64,000 bases of DNA from JAANXG01 sp963731035 (GCA_963731035.1 CAVSUY010000018.1:1-64000), one strand, 5' to 3'; counted from the stretch's first letter, positions 53,094 to 62,528 are shown. Numbers and translations: made by a program. Notes: generated by a model from the letters alone, not told the origin.

Positions 53094-54496
53094 TGCAGGC
53101 TCCTTACGTCGACGAGCCGGCCGGCGATGGCCGACGCGGCCGCGGTTTCCGGGGAAACGAGATGGGTGCGGCCGCCGCGACCCTGGCGGCCCTCGAAGTT
53201 GCGATTGGAGGTGGAGGCGCAGCGTTCCCCCGGCTCCAGGCGGTCGGCGTTCATCGCCAGGCACATCGAGCAGCCCGGCTCGCGCCACTCGAAGCCCGCC
53301 GACAGGAATACTTCGTGCAGCCCCTCCTCCTCGGCCTGCCTCTTCACCAGGCCGGAGCCCGGGACCACCATGGCCAGCGCAATGTTGTCCGCGACTTTCC
53401 TGCCCTCGACAACCTGGGCCGCGGCGCGCAGGTCTTCGATGCGGGAATTGGTGCACGAGCCGATGAAGATCTTGTCCAGCTTGATATCGGAGATTCGCGT
53501 GCCGGGGACGAGGTCCATGTACTTCAGAGCCCTGCGATAGCCCTCGCGCCTGGTGGTGTCGTCGAAGGATTCGGGATCCGGCACCTGTCCGGACAGCGGC
53601 GCCGTCATTTCCGGCGAGGTGCCCCAGGTCACATACGGCTCCAGCTCCGTGGCGTCGATGTCGACCTCTTTGTCGAAGCGCGCATCGTCATCGCTTACCA
53701 GGTCGCCCCAGGCGGCGACGGCTCGATCCCACATCTCGCCCCGGGGTGCGAAAGGACGGCCGCGCAGATACTCGATGGTCTTGTCGTCGCAGGCCACCAT
53801 GCCGGCTCGTGCGCCGGCCTCGATGGACATGTTGCACAGGGACATGCGGCCCTCTATGGACATGCCGCGGATCGCATCGCCGGCATACTCGATTGCATGA
53901 CCGGTACCGCCGGCCGTTCCGATGCGGCCGATGATCGTGAGTATGACATCCTTGGGGGTAACCCCGGGGGGCAGCGCACCGTTTATATTAATGCGCATGT
54001 TCTTGGATTTCTTCTGCCACAGGCACTGGGTCGCGAGGGCGTGCTCGACTTCCGATGTTCCAATGCCAAAGGCCAGTGTGGCGAGAGCGCCATGGGTGTC
54101 GGTATGGGAGTCCCCGCACACGATCGTCATACCCGGCAGGGTGAGTCCCTGCTCCGGTCCAATGACGTGAACGATGCCTTGGCGCGCGTCGTTCATGTCG
54201 AATTCGATGATGCCGTAGCGGGCGCAGTTCTCGTCGAGGGTGTCGACCTGCAGACGGGAGACCGGATCGGCAATTCCCCGGGCGCGGTCCGTGGTGGGCA
54301 CGTTGTGATCGGCCACTGCGATGTTGGCGTCCAGCCGCCACAGCTTTCTGCCGGCAATCTCCAGACCCTCGAATGCCTGAGGCGAGGTAACCTCATGTAC
54401 CAGATGCCGGTCTATGTAGATCAGGCAGTTGCCCGCCTGATCCTCATGGACGACGTGAGCGTCCCACAGTTTGTCATAAAGGGTTTTTCCGGCCAT
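53090..54496 (-). CDS. leuC: 3-Isopropylmalate dehydratase large subunit
   Basis: A 468-residue aconitase-type enzyme. ATG 54496 is preferred to a TTG two codons upstream. The [4Fe-4S] ligands are in IFIGSCTNSRIEDLRAAA and EPGCSMCLAMN; VCGDSHTDTHGALATLAFGI is also typical. It isomerises 2-isopropylmalate with LeuD, whose start overlaps its stop. First gene of leuCDB here; leuA lies 23 kb away. Confidence 0.97.
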   Translation of the reverse strand: MAGKTLYDKLWDAHVVHEDQAGNCLIYIDRHLVHEVTSPQAFEGLEIAGRKLWRLDANIAVADHNVPTTDRARGIADPVSRLQVDTLDENCARYGIIEFDMNDARQGIVHVIGPEQGLTLPGMTIVCGDSHTDTHGALATLAFGIGTSEVEHALATQCLWQKKSKNMRININGALPPGVTPKDVILTIIGRIGTAGGTGHAIEYAGDAIRGMSIEGRMSLCNMSIEAGARAGMVACDDKTIEYLRGRPFAPRGEMWDRAVAAWGDLVSDDDARFDKEVDIDATELEPYVTWGTSPEMTAPLSGQVPDPESFDDTTRREGYRRALKYMDLVPGTRISDIKLDKIFIGSCTNSRIEDLRAAAQVVEGRKVADNIALAMVVPGSGLVKRQAEEEGLHEVFLSAGFEWREPGCSMCLAMNADRLEPGERCASTSNRNFEGRQGRGGRTHLVSPETAAASAIAGRLVDVRSLQ

Positions 54497-54610
54497 AGTC
54501 AATACTTTCTAAATGATCCAGGATCGTTCGGACGACAGGTGTAACAATTCCGCGAACGACTTGCCAGTTATCGTATCATAGGCCCGTGAACACGAGCTTC
54601 ATTTTGTGCA

Positions 54611-55045
54611 ATGACCAACGGCGAAGCATTTAGCGACTGCCGCGGCGTGGAGTACCGGGAGTTGATGACCCGGCTCGCGGAGCTGGTCGGTCGCCATCAG
54701 CTGCCGATCAGGCCCGACGCCACGGATATCAATGAGATCCTGGACGGCGACCCCGTCCACTACGAACTCGTCCGGGATGTGGTGCGGTCCATCTACCGCT
54801 CCAGCGGCTGCGGCCACCTGGACGCTACGGTGCGGGTGGAGGCGGTGTTCAATTCCCTGGGCGGAATCCGTGGGCGCCTGGTGGCCGGCGGCGAGACGGA
54901 CATCGACCAGATCAACTTCCTGGAGGAGCTGGGCTGGGCCTCCCGCATAGTCTTTTCGACGGCCCTGCCGACGGACGCCGGCACCGAACCCGAGCCAGAC
55001 GCAGACAACGATCGCCCCGTCGTCCTGCAGTACCCTTCGCACTAA
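54611..55045 (+). CDS. Hypothetical protein
   Basis: A 144-residue acidic protein, divergent from leuC. It is mostly helical (VEYRELMTRLAELVGRHQLP, PVHYELVRDVVRSIYR) with an acidic C-terminal tail. I do not recognise the family. No signal peptide, membrane segment or cysteine cluster. The ribosome site is weak, but the protein-like composition over its full length and the conserved spacing from leuC support a real gene. Confidence 0.5.
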   Translation: MTNGEAFSDCRGVEYRELMTRLAELVGRHQLPIRPDATDINEILDGDPVHYELVRDVVRSIYRSSGCGHLDATVRVEAVFNSLGGIRGRLVAGGETDIDQINFLEELGWASRIVFSTALPTDAGTEPEPDADNDRPVVLQYPSH

Positions 55046-55298
55046 GCCCTCCCCTGCCACATCCATCAACCGCGGTGACCTAAAGCCACCATGCGCCCGG
55101 TTCGTCACGGGACGACTTTCTCACGGTAAACGAATTCCCCGTCTCACTCGCCAAACCCACGATACCCGAAGAAGCCAAGGACCCCCTCTCCCGCTTGCGT
55201 GACGACTCCAGGGATGGAGGCCGCAGCGCGAATCCGCCGGCGCTGCGGGACGACTCCACGGTGCGTTGGTGCGCACAAACGTCTTCAAATGAAAAGTC

Positions 55299-55320
55299 CC
55301 CTCTCCCCTCAGGGAGAGGG
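55299..55320. repeat. CCCTCTCCC/GGGAGAGGG palindrome
   Basis: Perfect 9-bp arms with loop CTCA, followed by CTAGAGTGAGGG. Fourth member of the family also seen at 26947, 33035 and 36972. Confidence 0.6.
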
Positions 55321-55393
55321 CTAGAGTGAGGGCAAACGGCGTTCGGAATGGTACTGTCTTGCGCCTGGTCGGTAGTTGACAGGACCACGGCAA

Positions 55394-55504
55394 GCATGGG
55401 TTGGGGGAGGCCTTCGCCGACACGCTGTAAATACATCCTAAGTACGCTCGCCTCCGGCATCCGAAGCCTCCAGACGGTCGGCGAAAACCTCCCCCAACCC
55501 ATGC
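55394..55504. repeat. Large stem-loop A (28-bp arms, conserved core)
   Basis: Left arm 55394-55421 (starts GCATGGGTTGGGGGAGG) pairs with right arm 55477-55504 (ends CCCCCAACCCATGC), 26 of 28 positions. The 55-nt core (55422-55476) contains GCTCGCCTCCGGCATCC and CCTCCAGACG. The core is closely related to the reverse complement of the core of stem-loop B, while the arms are not. Confidence 0.85.
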
Positions 55505-55583
55505 CCACACGGCGTCACCCTTCGCCGAACACCCCGAGCTAAATCCAGACGCACACCCCCCAAACGAAGGGATGGGCGTCAAA

Positions 55584-55692
55584 GCATGAACCGGGGCGGG
55601 GATTCAGCGGGCGTCTGGAGGCATGGATGCCGGAGGCGAGCCTACAAGGACGTACTCGCGGCGTCCCGCTGAATCCCCTCCCCGGTTCATGC
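55584..55692. repeat. Large stem-loop B (28-bp arms, conserved core inverted)
   Basis: Left arm 55584-55611 (starts GCATGAACCGGGGCGGGG) pairs with 55665-55692 (ends CCCCGGTTCATGC), 27 of 28 positions. The 53-nt core (55612-55664) contains CGTCTGGAGG and GGATGCCGGAGGCGAGC, the reverse complement of the core in stem-loop A with a few changes. Both stem-loops start GCATG and end CATGC. Confidence 0.85.
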
Positions 55693-55786
55693 ACAGCACT
55701 CCCGCCAAGAATCTGAACTCGCCCAGCCAGCGACTAACCTCCTCAAACGAATCAAACCCCGCCACCGACCTACACGGCTACAGGTC

Positions 55787-56941
55787 TCAGGATTCCGCCG
55801 CGGTAGTCTCGTGGAGTGCGGGACGGACGTAGAGCCAAGTGATGATGGTGGCCAGGAGGGCGGCGACCGCGGCAGCGAGGAATATGGAGTTGGGACCCGT
55901 GTGGGCCCAGAGGTAGCCGCTGTAAAGGCTGCCCAGGGCGCCGCCGATGCCGAAGCTCATGCTCGAGTACAACGCCTGGCCCCGGTGCTGGTGCCTCGCG
56001 CGGAAGAAGCGATGGATCAGTTGGATGGCAGAGGCGTGATAGACGCCGAAGGTGACGGCGTGCAGAAGCTGCGACAACAAGATGACGACAAGGAACTGCG
56101 GGAAGGAAGCCACCAGCACCCAGCGCAGCACCGCCACGGCGAAACTGAGCTGCAGCAGCGTCCCCAGACGCCAGCGCCCGAACATACGATGCATGTTGAG
56201 GAACACCAGGATCTCGGCCAGCACGCCCAAGGCCCATAATCCGCCGATCAAGGAATTGTGGTAGCCGTAGGCTTCCAGGTACAAAGTAAAGAAAGCATAG
56301 AAAGGAGCGTGGGACGCCTGCATCAGCATGCAGCAGACCAGGAAGGCGATCACCTGCGGCTGCAGCGCCGGGTGGCCACCCGCCGTCTCCTGGCGGACCG
56401 GCGGCGGCGCGCGTTCCGGTATGCTCACCACCGACAGCCACATCCCCGCCAGACAGGTGCAGATCGCCGGCAGCACCGTGGATGCGCCGAACGCATCGAT
56501 TACCCATCCCATGCTCCACACCAGGGCGATGAAGCCCACCGATCCCCAAAGACGCACCACCCCGTAGCGGTCCCACCGGTCACCCAGGAAGTTCAAAGTG
56601 GTGGCTTCCATGTTGGGCAGGGTTGCGTTCCAGAAGAAGCTGAAGCCGATCATGGCCAGCGCCAGCCAGGCGAAGGCCGTGGTCCAGAACAGGCTGCAGA
56701 AAATCGCCAGCGCCAGCGCGGAGGCCAGCGGCAACAGAGACTTGCTGCGGGACACGGAGTCCGCCAGCCAGCCCCAGATGTTCGGCGCAATGATCTTGGT
56801 GGCCAGCGGGATGGCCATGAGGAGGCCGATGGATTCCGGGCTGAAGCCCAGCGACTTGAGATACAGGCCCCAGTACGGAACCAGAACGCCGAGCACGGCG
56901 AAGTAGGAGAAGTAGAACGCCGACAGGCGCCAGTAGGGCAT
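55787..56941 (-). CDS. MFS transporter, 3-phenylpropionate/LacY-like type
   Basis: A 384-residue carrier with 12 hydrophobic segments. ATG 56941 (MPYWRLSAFYFSYFAVLGV) is chosen; the longer frame begins at a TTG 20 codons upstream. Loop motifs RWDRYGVVRLWGSVGF and PYWGLYLKSLGFSPESIGLL are typical of the PPP/HcaT-like MFS branch. Substrate unknown. It neighbours aroC, as in several gammaproteobacteria. The 338 bp up to aroC hold no gene. Confidence 0.85.
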   Translation of the reverse strand: MPYWRLSAFYFSYFAVLGVLVPYWGLYLKSLGFSPESIGLLMAIPLATKIIAPNIWGWLADSVSRSKSLLPLASALALAIFCSLFWTTAFAWLALAMIGFSFFWNATLPNMEATTLNFLGDRWDRYGVVRLWGSVGFIALVWSMGWVIDAFGASTVLPAICTCLAGMWLSVVSIPERAPPPVRQETAGGHPALQPQVIAFLVCCMLMQASHAPFYAFFTLYLEAYGYHNSLIGGLWALGVLAEILVFLNMHRMFGRWRLGTLLQLSFAVAVLRWVLVASFPQFLVVILLSQLLHAVTFGVYHASAIQLIHRFFRARHQHRGQALYSSMSFGIGGALGSLYSGYLWAHTGPNSIFLAAAVAALLATIITWLYVRPALHETTAAES

Positions 56942-57279
56942 GGGATCGGGTATCACCAGCAGCCCGGCGGACGACTCATGGGGCAGCGTCAGGCGCCGCA
57001 AATCCGGCCGGGATGGTGTTGATCTTTGAAGCGCTCACTGCGGTGCATGCCCGCGGCCCGTCCCCGGGGCGATGTTGAAAGCGCACCGGTCCCGTTGCTT
57101 TCCCGTTTGTTCACCTCGAACCGATCAAACGGTGCGAGGCGACGGCTGATTCCGGGGTCCTCATCCTGAACTTGTCTCCAAGGGGAGAAGGAAACACGCT
57201 TCGATACTGGACACTCGGGAGCCGCCGCCGACCGCGGCTTCGCCGTGGTTGCCCTTACCAATCCCCACGAAACCAATCC

Positions 57280-58377
57280 TCACGAAGCACCGGGAATCCG
57301 CGGCACATCGGATTCAACGCCGGCGTTCTGGGCGCGGTGCCGCAAGGCGTGGTCCATCAGCACCAGCGCCAGCATGGCTTCGGCAATGGGTGTCGCCCGC
57401 ACGCCGACGCAGGGATCGTGCCGACCCGTGGTCGCCACCTCCGCAGGCTGCCCCCGGCGGTCGATGGAACGGCCCGGGATGCGGATGCTCGATGTGGGCT
57501 TGAGGGCGATGCTGGCGAAAATGGTCTGTCCCGTCGAGATTCCGCCCAGCACGCCACCAGCGTGGTTCGACAGGAATCCTTCCGGAGTCATCTCGTCGCG
57601 GTGCCCACTGCCCTTCTGCTCTACGCTGGCAAAGCCGTCGCCGATCTCCACGCCCTTCACGGCGTTGATGCTCAGCATGGCGCGGCCGATCTCGGCGTCC
57701 AGGCGATCGAACACCGGCTCGCCGAGACCGGGCGGGACGCCTTCGGCCACCACGTTGACCCGCGCCCCGACAGAGTCGCCATCGCGGCGCAGCTGCTCGA
57801 TGCGCTGCTCCATCAAAGGCACTTTCCCGGCATCGGGACAGAAGAACGGATTGCGGTCGACCTCGTCCCAGTCCAGCTTCTCGATCCGAATGTCCCCCAT
57901 GGCCGCCAGGTAGCCGCGTATCGTGATTCCGAGATGCTCGGCGAGGTACTTTCGGGCGATCGCGCCCGCCGCCACCCGCATCGCCGTCTCTCGCGCCGAG
58001 GCGCGGCCTCCGCCGCGGTAGTCGCGTATCCCGTACTTTTGCTCGTACACGTAGTCGGCGTGGCCCGGGCGGAAGGTGTCCTTGATCTTCGAATAGTCCG
58101 CCGACCGTTGATCCTCGTTGTGAATCAGCAGCCCGATGGGTGTTCCGGTGGTGACGCCTTCGAACACGCCGGACAGGATCGAAACCCGGTCGGGCTCGCG
58201 CCGCTGGGTGGTATATCTGGAGGTGCCGGGACGTCGCCGGTCGAGATCGCGCTGGAGATCGGCTTCCGACAACGCCAGGCCGGGCGGACAGCCGTCCACC
58301 ACGCAGCCCATGGCCGGACCGTGGCTTTCACCGAACGTGGTTACGGTGAACAGACCGCCGAAGCTGTTGCCGGCCAT
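57280..58377 (-). CDS. aroC: Chorismate synthase
   Basis: A 365-residue flavin-dependent enzyme, last step of the shikimate pathway. The start GNSFGGLFTVTTFGESHGPA and the motifs RPGHADYVYEQKYGIRDYRG, GRASARETAMRVAAGAIA and RHDPCVGVRATPIAEAM are all present. It starts 3 bp after the mrp stop. Confidence 0.97.
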   Translation of the reverse strand: MAGNSFGGLFTVTTFGESHGPAMGCVVDGCPPGLALSEADLQRDLDRRRPGTSRYTTQRREPDRVSILSGVFEGVTTGTPIGLLIHNEDQRSADYSKIKDTFRPGHADYVYEQKYGIRDYRGGGRASARETAMRVAAGAIARKYLAEHLGITIRGYLAAMGDIRIEKLDWDEVDRNPFFCPDAGKVPLMEQRIEQLRRDGDSVGARVNVVAEGVPPGLGEPVFDRLDAEIGRAMLSINAVKGVEIGDGFASVEQKGSGHRDEMTPEGFLSNHAGGVLGGISTGQTIFASIALKPTSSIRIPGRSIDRRGQPAEVATTGRHDPCVGVRATPIAEAMLALVLMDHALRHRAQNAGVESDVPRIPGAS

Positions 58378-58380
58378 CCG

Positions 58381-59463
58381 TCAGCTGTTCTCGACGACGA
58401 TGGACGGGAACTTCGCGCTGTAGTCTTTCTTTCGGGAGGCAATGGCCGCCGCCACCCGGCGGGCGATAGCCTTGTAGCTCTGCGCGATGCGCCCATCCGG
58501 GTCGGACACCACCGACGGTTTGCCGCCGTCGGCGTCCACCCGGATCTGCATATCCAATGGAATATCTCCCAGGAACGGCACGCCGTACTGCTCCGCCATG
58601 CTGCGCCCCCCGCCTTCGCCGAAGATGTGCTCCTCGTGGCCGCACTTGCTGCAGATATGCGTGCTCATGTTCTCCACCACGCCGAGAACGGGGATCTCCA
58701 CCTTCTCGAACATCTTGTAGGCCTTGCGCGCGTCCAGCAGGGCGATGTCCTGGGGCGTGGTGACGATCACCGCGCCGGTGACCGGCACCCGCTGGGCCAG
58801 GGTGAGCTGGGTGTCGCCGGTTCCCGGCGGCAGGTCAATGACCAGGTAGTCGAGTTCCTCCCAGTGCGTCTCCTTGAGCATCTGCTCCAGGGCCTGAGTC
58901 ACCATGGGGCCGCGCCAGATCATCGGCGTCTCCTCGTCGATCAGGAAGCCGATGGACATCGCCTGCAGCCCGTAACGCGTCAGGGGCTCCATGGACTTGC
59001 CATCCCTGGACTCCGGCTTGCCCGTAATACCGAGCATGCGCGGCTGGCTGGGGCCGTAGATGTCGGCGTCCAGCAGCCCGACCCGCGCGCCTTCCGCGGA
59101 CAGGGCCAGCGCCAGATTCACCGCCACGGTGGACTTGCCCACGCCGCCCTTGCCAGACGCCACGGCGATCATATTCCTGACCCCTTCCAGGGGCTTGACC
59201 CCCTTTTGCACCGTGTGCGAGATGATGTTCCAGGAGACCTTGACGTCCACCGACTCCACGCCCTGCAGGCCTTGCAGCTCCGACCGGACCGCGGCGGCCA
59301 GCTCGTCCGCCCAGCTCTTCGCGGGATAGCCGAGGACGATTTCCACCGACACGGCGCTGCCGGCGACGGTGATGTTCCGCACGCTCCTGGAAGAAACCAG
59401 GTCGCTGCCGATATGCGGGTCCTCGATGTGCTTCAACGCGTTTTCGACGTCTGTCCGGTCCAA
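58381..59463 (-). CDS. mrp: Mrp/ApbC iron-sulfur cluster carrier ATPase
   Basis: A 360-residue protein: N-terminal MIP18/DUF59-like domain (residues 1-85), then a deviant Walker A ASGKGGVGKSTVAVNLALAL near 100, DADIYGPSQP, and a cluster-binding C-x2-C in THICSKCGHEEHIFGEGGG near 270. Family members carry [4Fe-4S] clusters. mrp beside metG is a classic arrangement; here the pair is split by three inserted genes. Confidence 0.95.
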   Translation of the reverse strand: MDRTDVENALKHIEDPHIGSDLVSSRSVRNITVAGSAVSVEIVLGYPAKSWADELAAAVRSELQGLQGVESVDVKVSWNIISHTVQKGVKPLEGVRNMIAVASGKGGVGKSTVAVNLALALSAEGARVGLLDADIYGPSQPRMLGITGKPESRDGKSMEPLTRYGLQAMSIGFLIDEETPMIWRGPMVTQALEQMLKETHWEELDYLVIDLPPGTGDTQLTLAQRVPVTGAVIVTTPQDIALLDARKAYKMFEKVEIPVLGVVENMSTHICSKCGHEEHIFGEGGGRSMAEQYGVPFLGDIPLDMQIRVDADGGKPSVVSDPDGRIAQSYKAIARRVAAAIASRKKDYSAKFPSIVVENS

Positions 59464-59683
59464 GGAAATACCTGCCTGATTGGTTGGAATGGAAAACCCG
59501 ATGGTACAGATTCCGCCGGCATATTGTCATGACGGGAGCGCGGCCCGGCCTCTTCCCGGATACCCGGGAGCCGCACTGTAGAAACGCCTGTTTCCTGATA
59601 TTTTTCAGTTAGTTGTACGGTAATCCTATATACGCTTCAAGGTATTTTTACAGAGTCGTTCCAGCGCCGGCGCGGGCGGCGCC

Positions 59684-60481
59684 TCAATGCCCGCCGGTGA
59701 GCTTGCGAATCTGGGCAATGGCGCCGTCGATCTGGATCTGCAATCCCTTCTTGCCGTAGGCCACGCTGGCATGAGTGGGATCGCCGAGCACCCCCGTGGT
59801 GTAGAAATCCGTACCGGGAGCCAGCTTGTCGCGCCGGATCAGACCGGGGTCCACAGCCATGGCGACGGACGTATCCATGATACCGGCGTGGTAGCCGATG
59901 GATTGCTCGGTCTCTCCCTGCGACAGCAGCCACTGCTTGAATTTCTCACCCCGGGTGTAGTCGCTGATGAAATACACCCGCGTATCGGTGTCGCTCCATT
60001 CCTTGTTCAGCATCAGGGACACCTGGTTCAGCGAGGCGAGCTGGCCGCCGCTGTCGCCGAGCAGGAGAATGTTCTTGAAACCCTCGACCTTGAAGCTGCG
60101 GGCGGCGTATTCGATGAGCTTGGAGAAGTACTCCGGCGGCAGGGTGATGGTGCCGGGAAACTTCATGTGGCCGGTGGGCGGGTTTACCGGCCCTTCCGGC
60201 ACGTAGGCCACCACCGGGGCCACCAGGGCATTGCCTAGCTTGTCTGCGATCTTAGCCGCGGCGTACTTGACGATGACGTTGTGTTTTCCCAGCACCATGT
60301 GGGGGCCATTCTGCTCCGTGCCCCCGGTGGGAATGATGATGGAGGTGTAGCCCTGCGCCATCGCGTCCCGAATCTCCATCCAAGTCAACTCCTCGATGTA
60401 GACCGACGGCAGCTTCGCGGAGCAGGCGGTTGGGGCCAGGCAGGATGCGGCCAGGCAAAAAGCCACCAGCAGACGCTTCAC
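59684..60481 (-). CDS. Creatininase family protein, exported
   Basis: A 265-residue amidohydrolase. GTG 60481 overlaps the stop of the GFA gene (GTGA) and gives a signal peptide (LLVAFCLAASCLAPTAC), possibly a lipoprotein. IIIPTGGTEQNGPHMVLGKH near residue 55 and ILLLGDSGGQLASLNQV carry the metal ligands of the creatininase fold. Cytoplasmic family members hydrolyse cyclic amides; a periplasmic one is less usual. Substrate unknown. Confidence 0.85.
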   Translation of the reverse strand: MKRLLVAFCLAASCLAPTACSAKLPSVYIEELTWMEIRDAMAQGYTSIIIPTGGTEQNGPHMVLGKHNVIVKYAAAKIADKLGNALVAPVVAYVPEGPVNPPTGHMKFPGTITLPPEYFSKLIEYAARSFKVEGFKNILLLGDSGGQLASLNQVSLMLNKEWSDTDTRVYFISDYTRGEKFKQWLLSQGETEQSIGYHAGIMDTSVAMAVDPGLIRRDKLAPGTDFYTTGVLGDPTHASVAYGKKGLQIQIDGAIAQIRKLTGGH

Positions 60482-60828
60482 AGCGCGCGCCCGTCGAAGT
60501 GCTTGACCGGAAAAGAGTCGGGGTCGACGCCTTCCAGGCAACGGATGTTGACCGCCGCCATTATTCCCCCGCCTTTGGGGCTGACCCCCTCCCCGTACGG
60601 ATGAATGCCGCAGGTGGGGCAAAAGCGATGCTTTATGGCGTGCTTGTTGAATGTATAGGCGGCGAGATTGTCTTCCGGAGTGAGCAGATGCAGGCTCTCG
60701 CGGGGGACGAACCACATGAGGGTGCCCTTGCGAGAGCAGATCGAACAATTGCAGGAGACTACTCCCGTGATCTCGCCCTCCACCTCGAAGGCATTCTTCC
60801 CGCAGTGACAGCTACCTTTGTATTTCAC
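60478..60828 (-). CDS. GFA family zinc protein
   Basis: A 116-residue protein of the glutathione-dependent formaldehyde-activating enzyme family. GTG 60828 follows AGAGG by 7 bases. Zinc ligands: GSCHCGKNAF at the start, SCNCSICSRKGTLMW near 30, and RFCPTCGIHPYG near 72. Precise activity unknown; many members do not act on formaldehyde. Coupled to the creatininase gene by 4-base overlap and divergent from the aldehyde dehydrogenase. Confidence 0.9.
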   Translation of the reverse strand: MKYKGSCHCGKNAFEVEGEITGVVSCNCSICSRKGTLMWFVPRESLHLLTPEDNLAAYTFNKHAIKHRFCPTCGIHPYGEGVSPKGGGIMAAVNIRCLEGVDPDSFPVKHFDGRAL

Positions 60829-60943
60829 TCTCGTACCTCTTTCAAAGACAAATCCCGCTGTGTAATAGTTACCGGCCCTGAATGTCGCCCCGGCTGAGCG
60901 GCGCCCCATCGATCAACCACATTCGACTCTTACGGCCTTCCCA

Positions 60944-62338
60944 ATGAGCACACCTACACAGACTACTATATCGCCCGTCGACGGATCGATCTACGTCGAG
61001 CGACCCTATGCCACGGACGACGAAATCGCGGGCACCCTGGCCAGGGCCGCCGACGCCCGGCAGACCTGGGCAAAGCTGCCCATCGAGAAACGGGCCCGTA
61101 TATGCCACGCGGCGGTGGATGCCTTCGTGGCCCAGAAGGCCAGGCATGCCGAGGAGCTGGCCTGGCAGATGGGCCGGCCGATCCGCTCGGGCGGCGGCGA
61201 GGTGAACGGGTTCGAGGAGCGGGCCCGCTACATGATCGACATCGCCGTTGACGCCCTGCGTCCCATCGACGTCGGCGAGAAGCAGGGCTTCGTGCGCTAC
61301 ATCATGCGCGAGCCGGTGGGCGTCGTCCTCACCATAGCGCCTTGGAACTTCCCCTACATGACGGCGGTGAATTCCGTGGTGCCGGCGTTGATGGCCGGCA
61401 ACGCCGTGGTCTTGAAGCACGCCAGCCAGACTCCCCTGTGTGCCGAACGCATGGTGGAAGCCTTCCGGGAAGCCGATCTTCCCGAAGGCGTATTCCAGTA
61501 CCTACACCTCACCCACGAGGCGGCAGCCAGGGCCATTCGTTCACCTGAGGTCGAGTTCGTGGCGTTCACGGGTTCCGTGCCGGCGGGCGCCCATATAGAA
61601 GAAGCCGCGGTCGGACGGTTCCTCGGCGTGGGCCTCGAGCTCGGCGGCAAAGACCCCGCCTACGTGCGGCCGGACGTGAACCTGGATCATGCCATCGAGA
61701 ATCTGGCCGACGGCGCTTTCTTCAACTCCGGCCAATCCTGCTGCGGCATCGAGCGCATCTACGTGCATGCTGACGTTTACGACAGCTTCGTCGACGGCCT
61801 CGCCGACCTGACCCGGCAGTACCGGCTGGGCAGCCCGCTGGACGAAAGCACCACTTTAGGGCCCATGGTGAAGAGCTCGGCCGCCGATTTCGTGCGCAGC
61901 CAGATCGCCGAAGCGGTCAGCCAGGGGGCGCGGACGCTCATCGACCCTGCGGGCTTTCCCGAGAACCGGGAGAACAGCCCCTACCTCGCGCCCCAGATCC
62001 TGGTGGACGTGGATCACTCGATGCGAGTCATGACCGAGGAGAGCTTCGGGCCGGTGGTGGGCGTTATGAAAGTCGAATCCGACGGGCAAGCCGTGGAGTT
62101 GATGAACGACAGTGAGTTCGGGCTGACGGCCTCCGTATGGACCCGGGACCTCGACGCCGCCGTCGCCATCGGCAACCAGGTCGATACCGGCACCTGGTTC
62201 ATGAATCGCTGCGACTATCTCGATCCGGCGCTGGCCTGGACCGGGGTCAAGCACTCGGGACGCGGATGCACGCTGTCGCGGGTCGGTTACGAGAGCCTCA
62301 CTCGTCCGAAATCGTTTCACCTGCGCACCGAGGTGTAA
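60944..62338 (+). CDS. Aldehyde dehydrogenase family protein
   Basis: A 464-residue NAD(P)-dependent dehydrogenase. PWNFPYMTAVNSVVPALMAG is near residue 135, the general base glutamate is in GLELGGKDPAYV near 230, and the nucleophile cysteine is in NSGQSCCGIERIYV near 265. Resembles succinate-semialdehyde or related dehydrogenases; substrate unknown. No ribosome site is obvious. A REP pair follows the stop. Confidence 0.92.
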   Translation: MSTPTQTTISPVDGSIYVERPYATDDEIAGTLARAADARQTWAKLPIEKRARICHAAVDAFVAQKARHAEELAWQMGRPIRSGGGEVNGFEERARYMIDIAVDALRPIDVGEKQGFVRYIMREPVGVVLTIAPWNFPYMTAVNSVVPALMAGNAVVLKHASQTPLCAERMVEAFREADLPEGVFQYLHLTHEAAARAIRSPEVEFVAFTGSVPAGAHIEEAAVGRFLGVGLELGGKDPAYVRPDVNLDHAIENLADGAFFNSGQSCCGIERIYVHADVYDSFVDGLADLTRQYRLGSPLDESTTLGPMVKSSAADFVRSQIAEAVSQGARTLIDPAGFPENRENSPYLAPQILVDVDHSMRVMTEESFGPVVGVMKVESDGQAVELMNDSEFGLTASVWTRDLDAAVAIGNQVDTGTWFMNRCDYLDPALAWTGVKHSGRGCTLSRVGYESLTRPKSFHLRTEV

Positions 62339-62344
62339 AAGGGT

Positions 62345-62424
62345 TCGCGGCTGACGTCGCTCCTACAATCCGGTGTTCACCGGCGGGGCCCGCCATGGAT
62401 TGCAGGAGCGACTTCGGTCGCGAT
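62345..62424. repeat. REP pair after the aldehyde dehydrogenase gene
   Basis: TCGCGGCTGACGTCGCTCCT at 62345 onward and GGATTGCAGGAGCGACTTCG reversed from 62397, ending GTCGCGAT at 62424. Fourth REP locus of the window, again directly after a stop codon. Confidence 0.75.
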
Positions 62425-62528
62425 AGCCGTTCCCAGGTGCCGCCCATGGCAAGGAAAAGAATTTTCCCGCTCCCGGGAATTCTGGTAGGTTTAGCGCCCG
62501 TCGGTCATTTCCTGATCCGTAATCCCAG

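Larger units (their letters stand above)
55046..55786. other. Gene-free repeat region
   Basis: About 740 bp without a credible gene. It holds one CTCTCCC palindrome (55299-55320) and two large stem-loops listed separately. A small GC-rich hairpin (CCGCAGCGC/GCGCTGCGG) lies near 55220. Open frames here run through the repeats and look non-coding. Confidence 0.7.

Noticed and set aside
55394..55692. Integron attC sites
   Set aside because: No GTTRRRY/RYYYAAC core pair at the ends, no cassette genes and no integrase seen.
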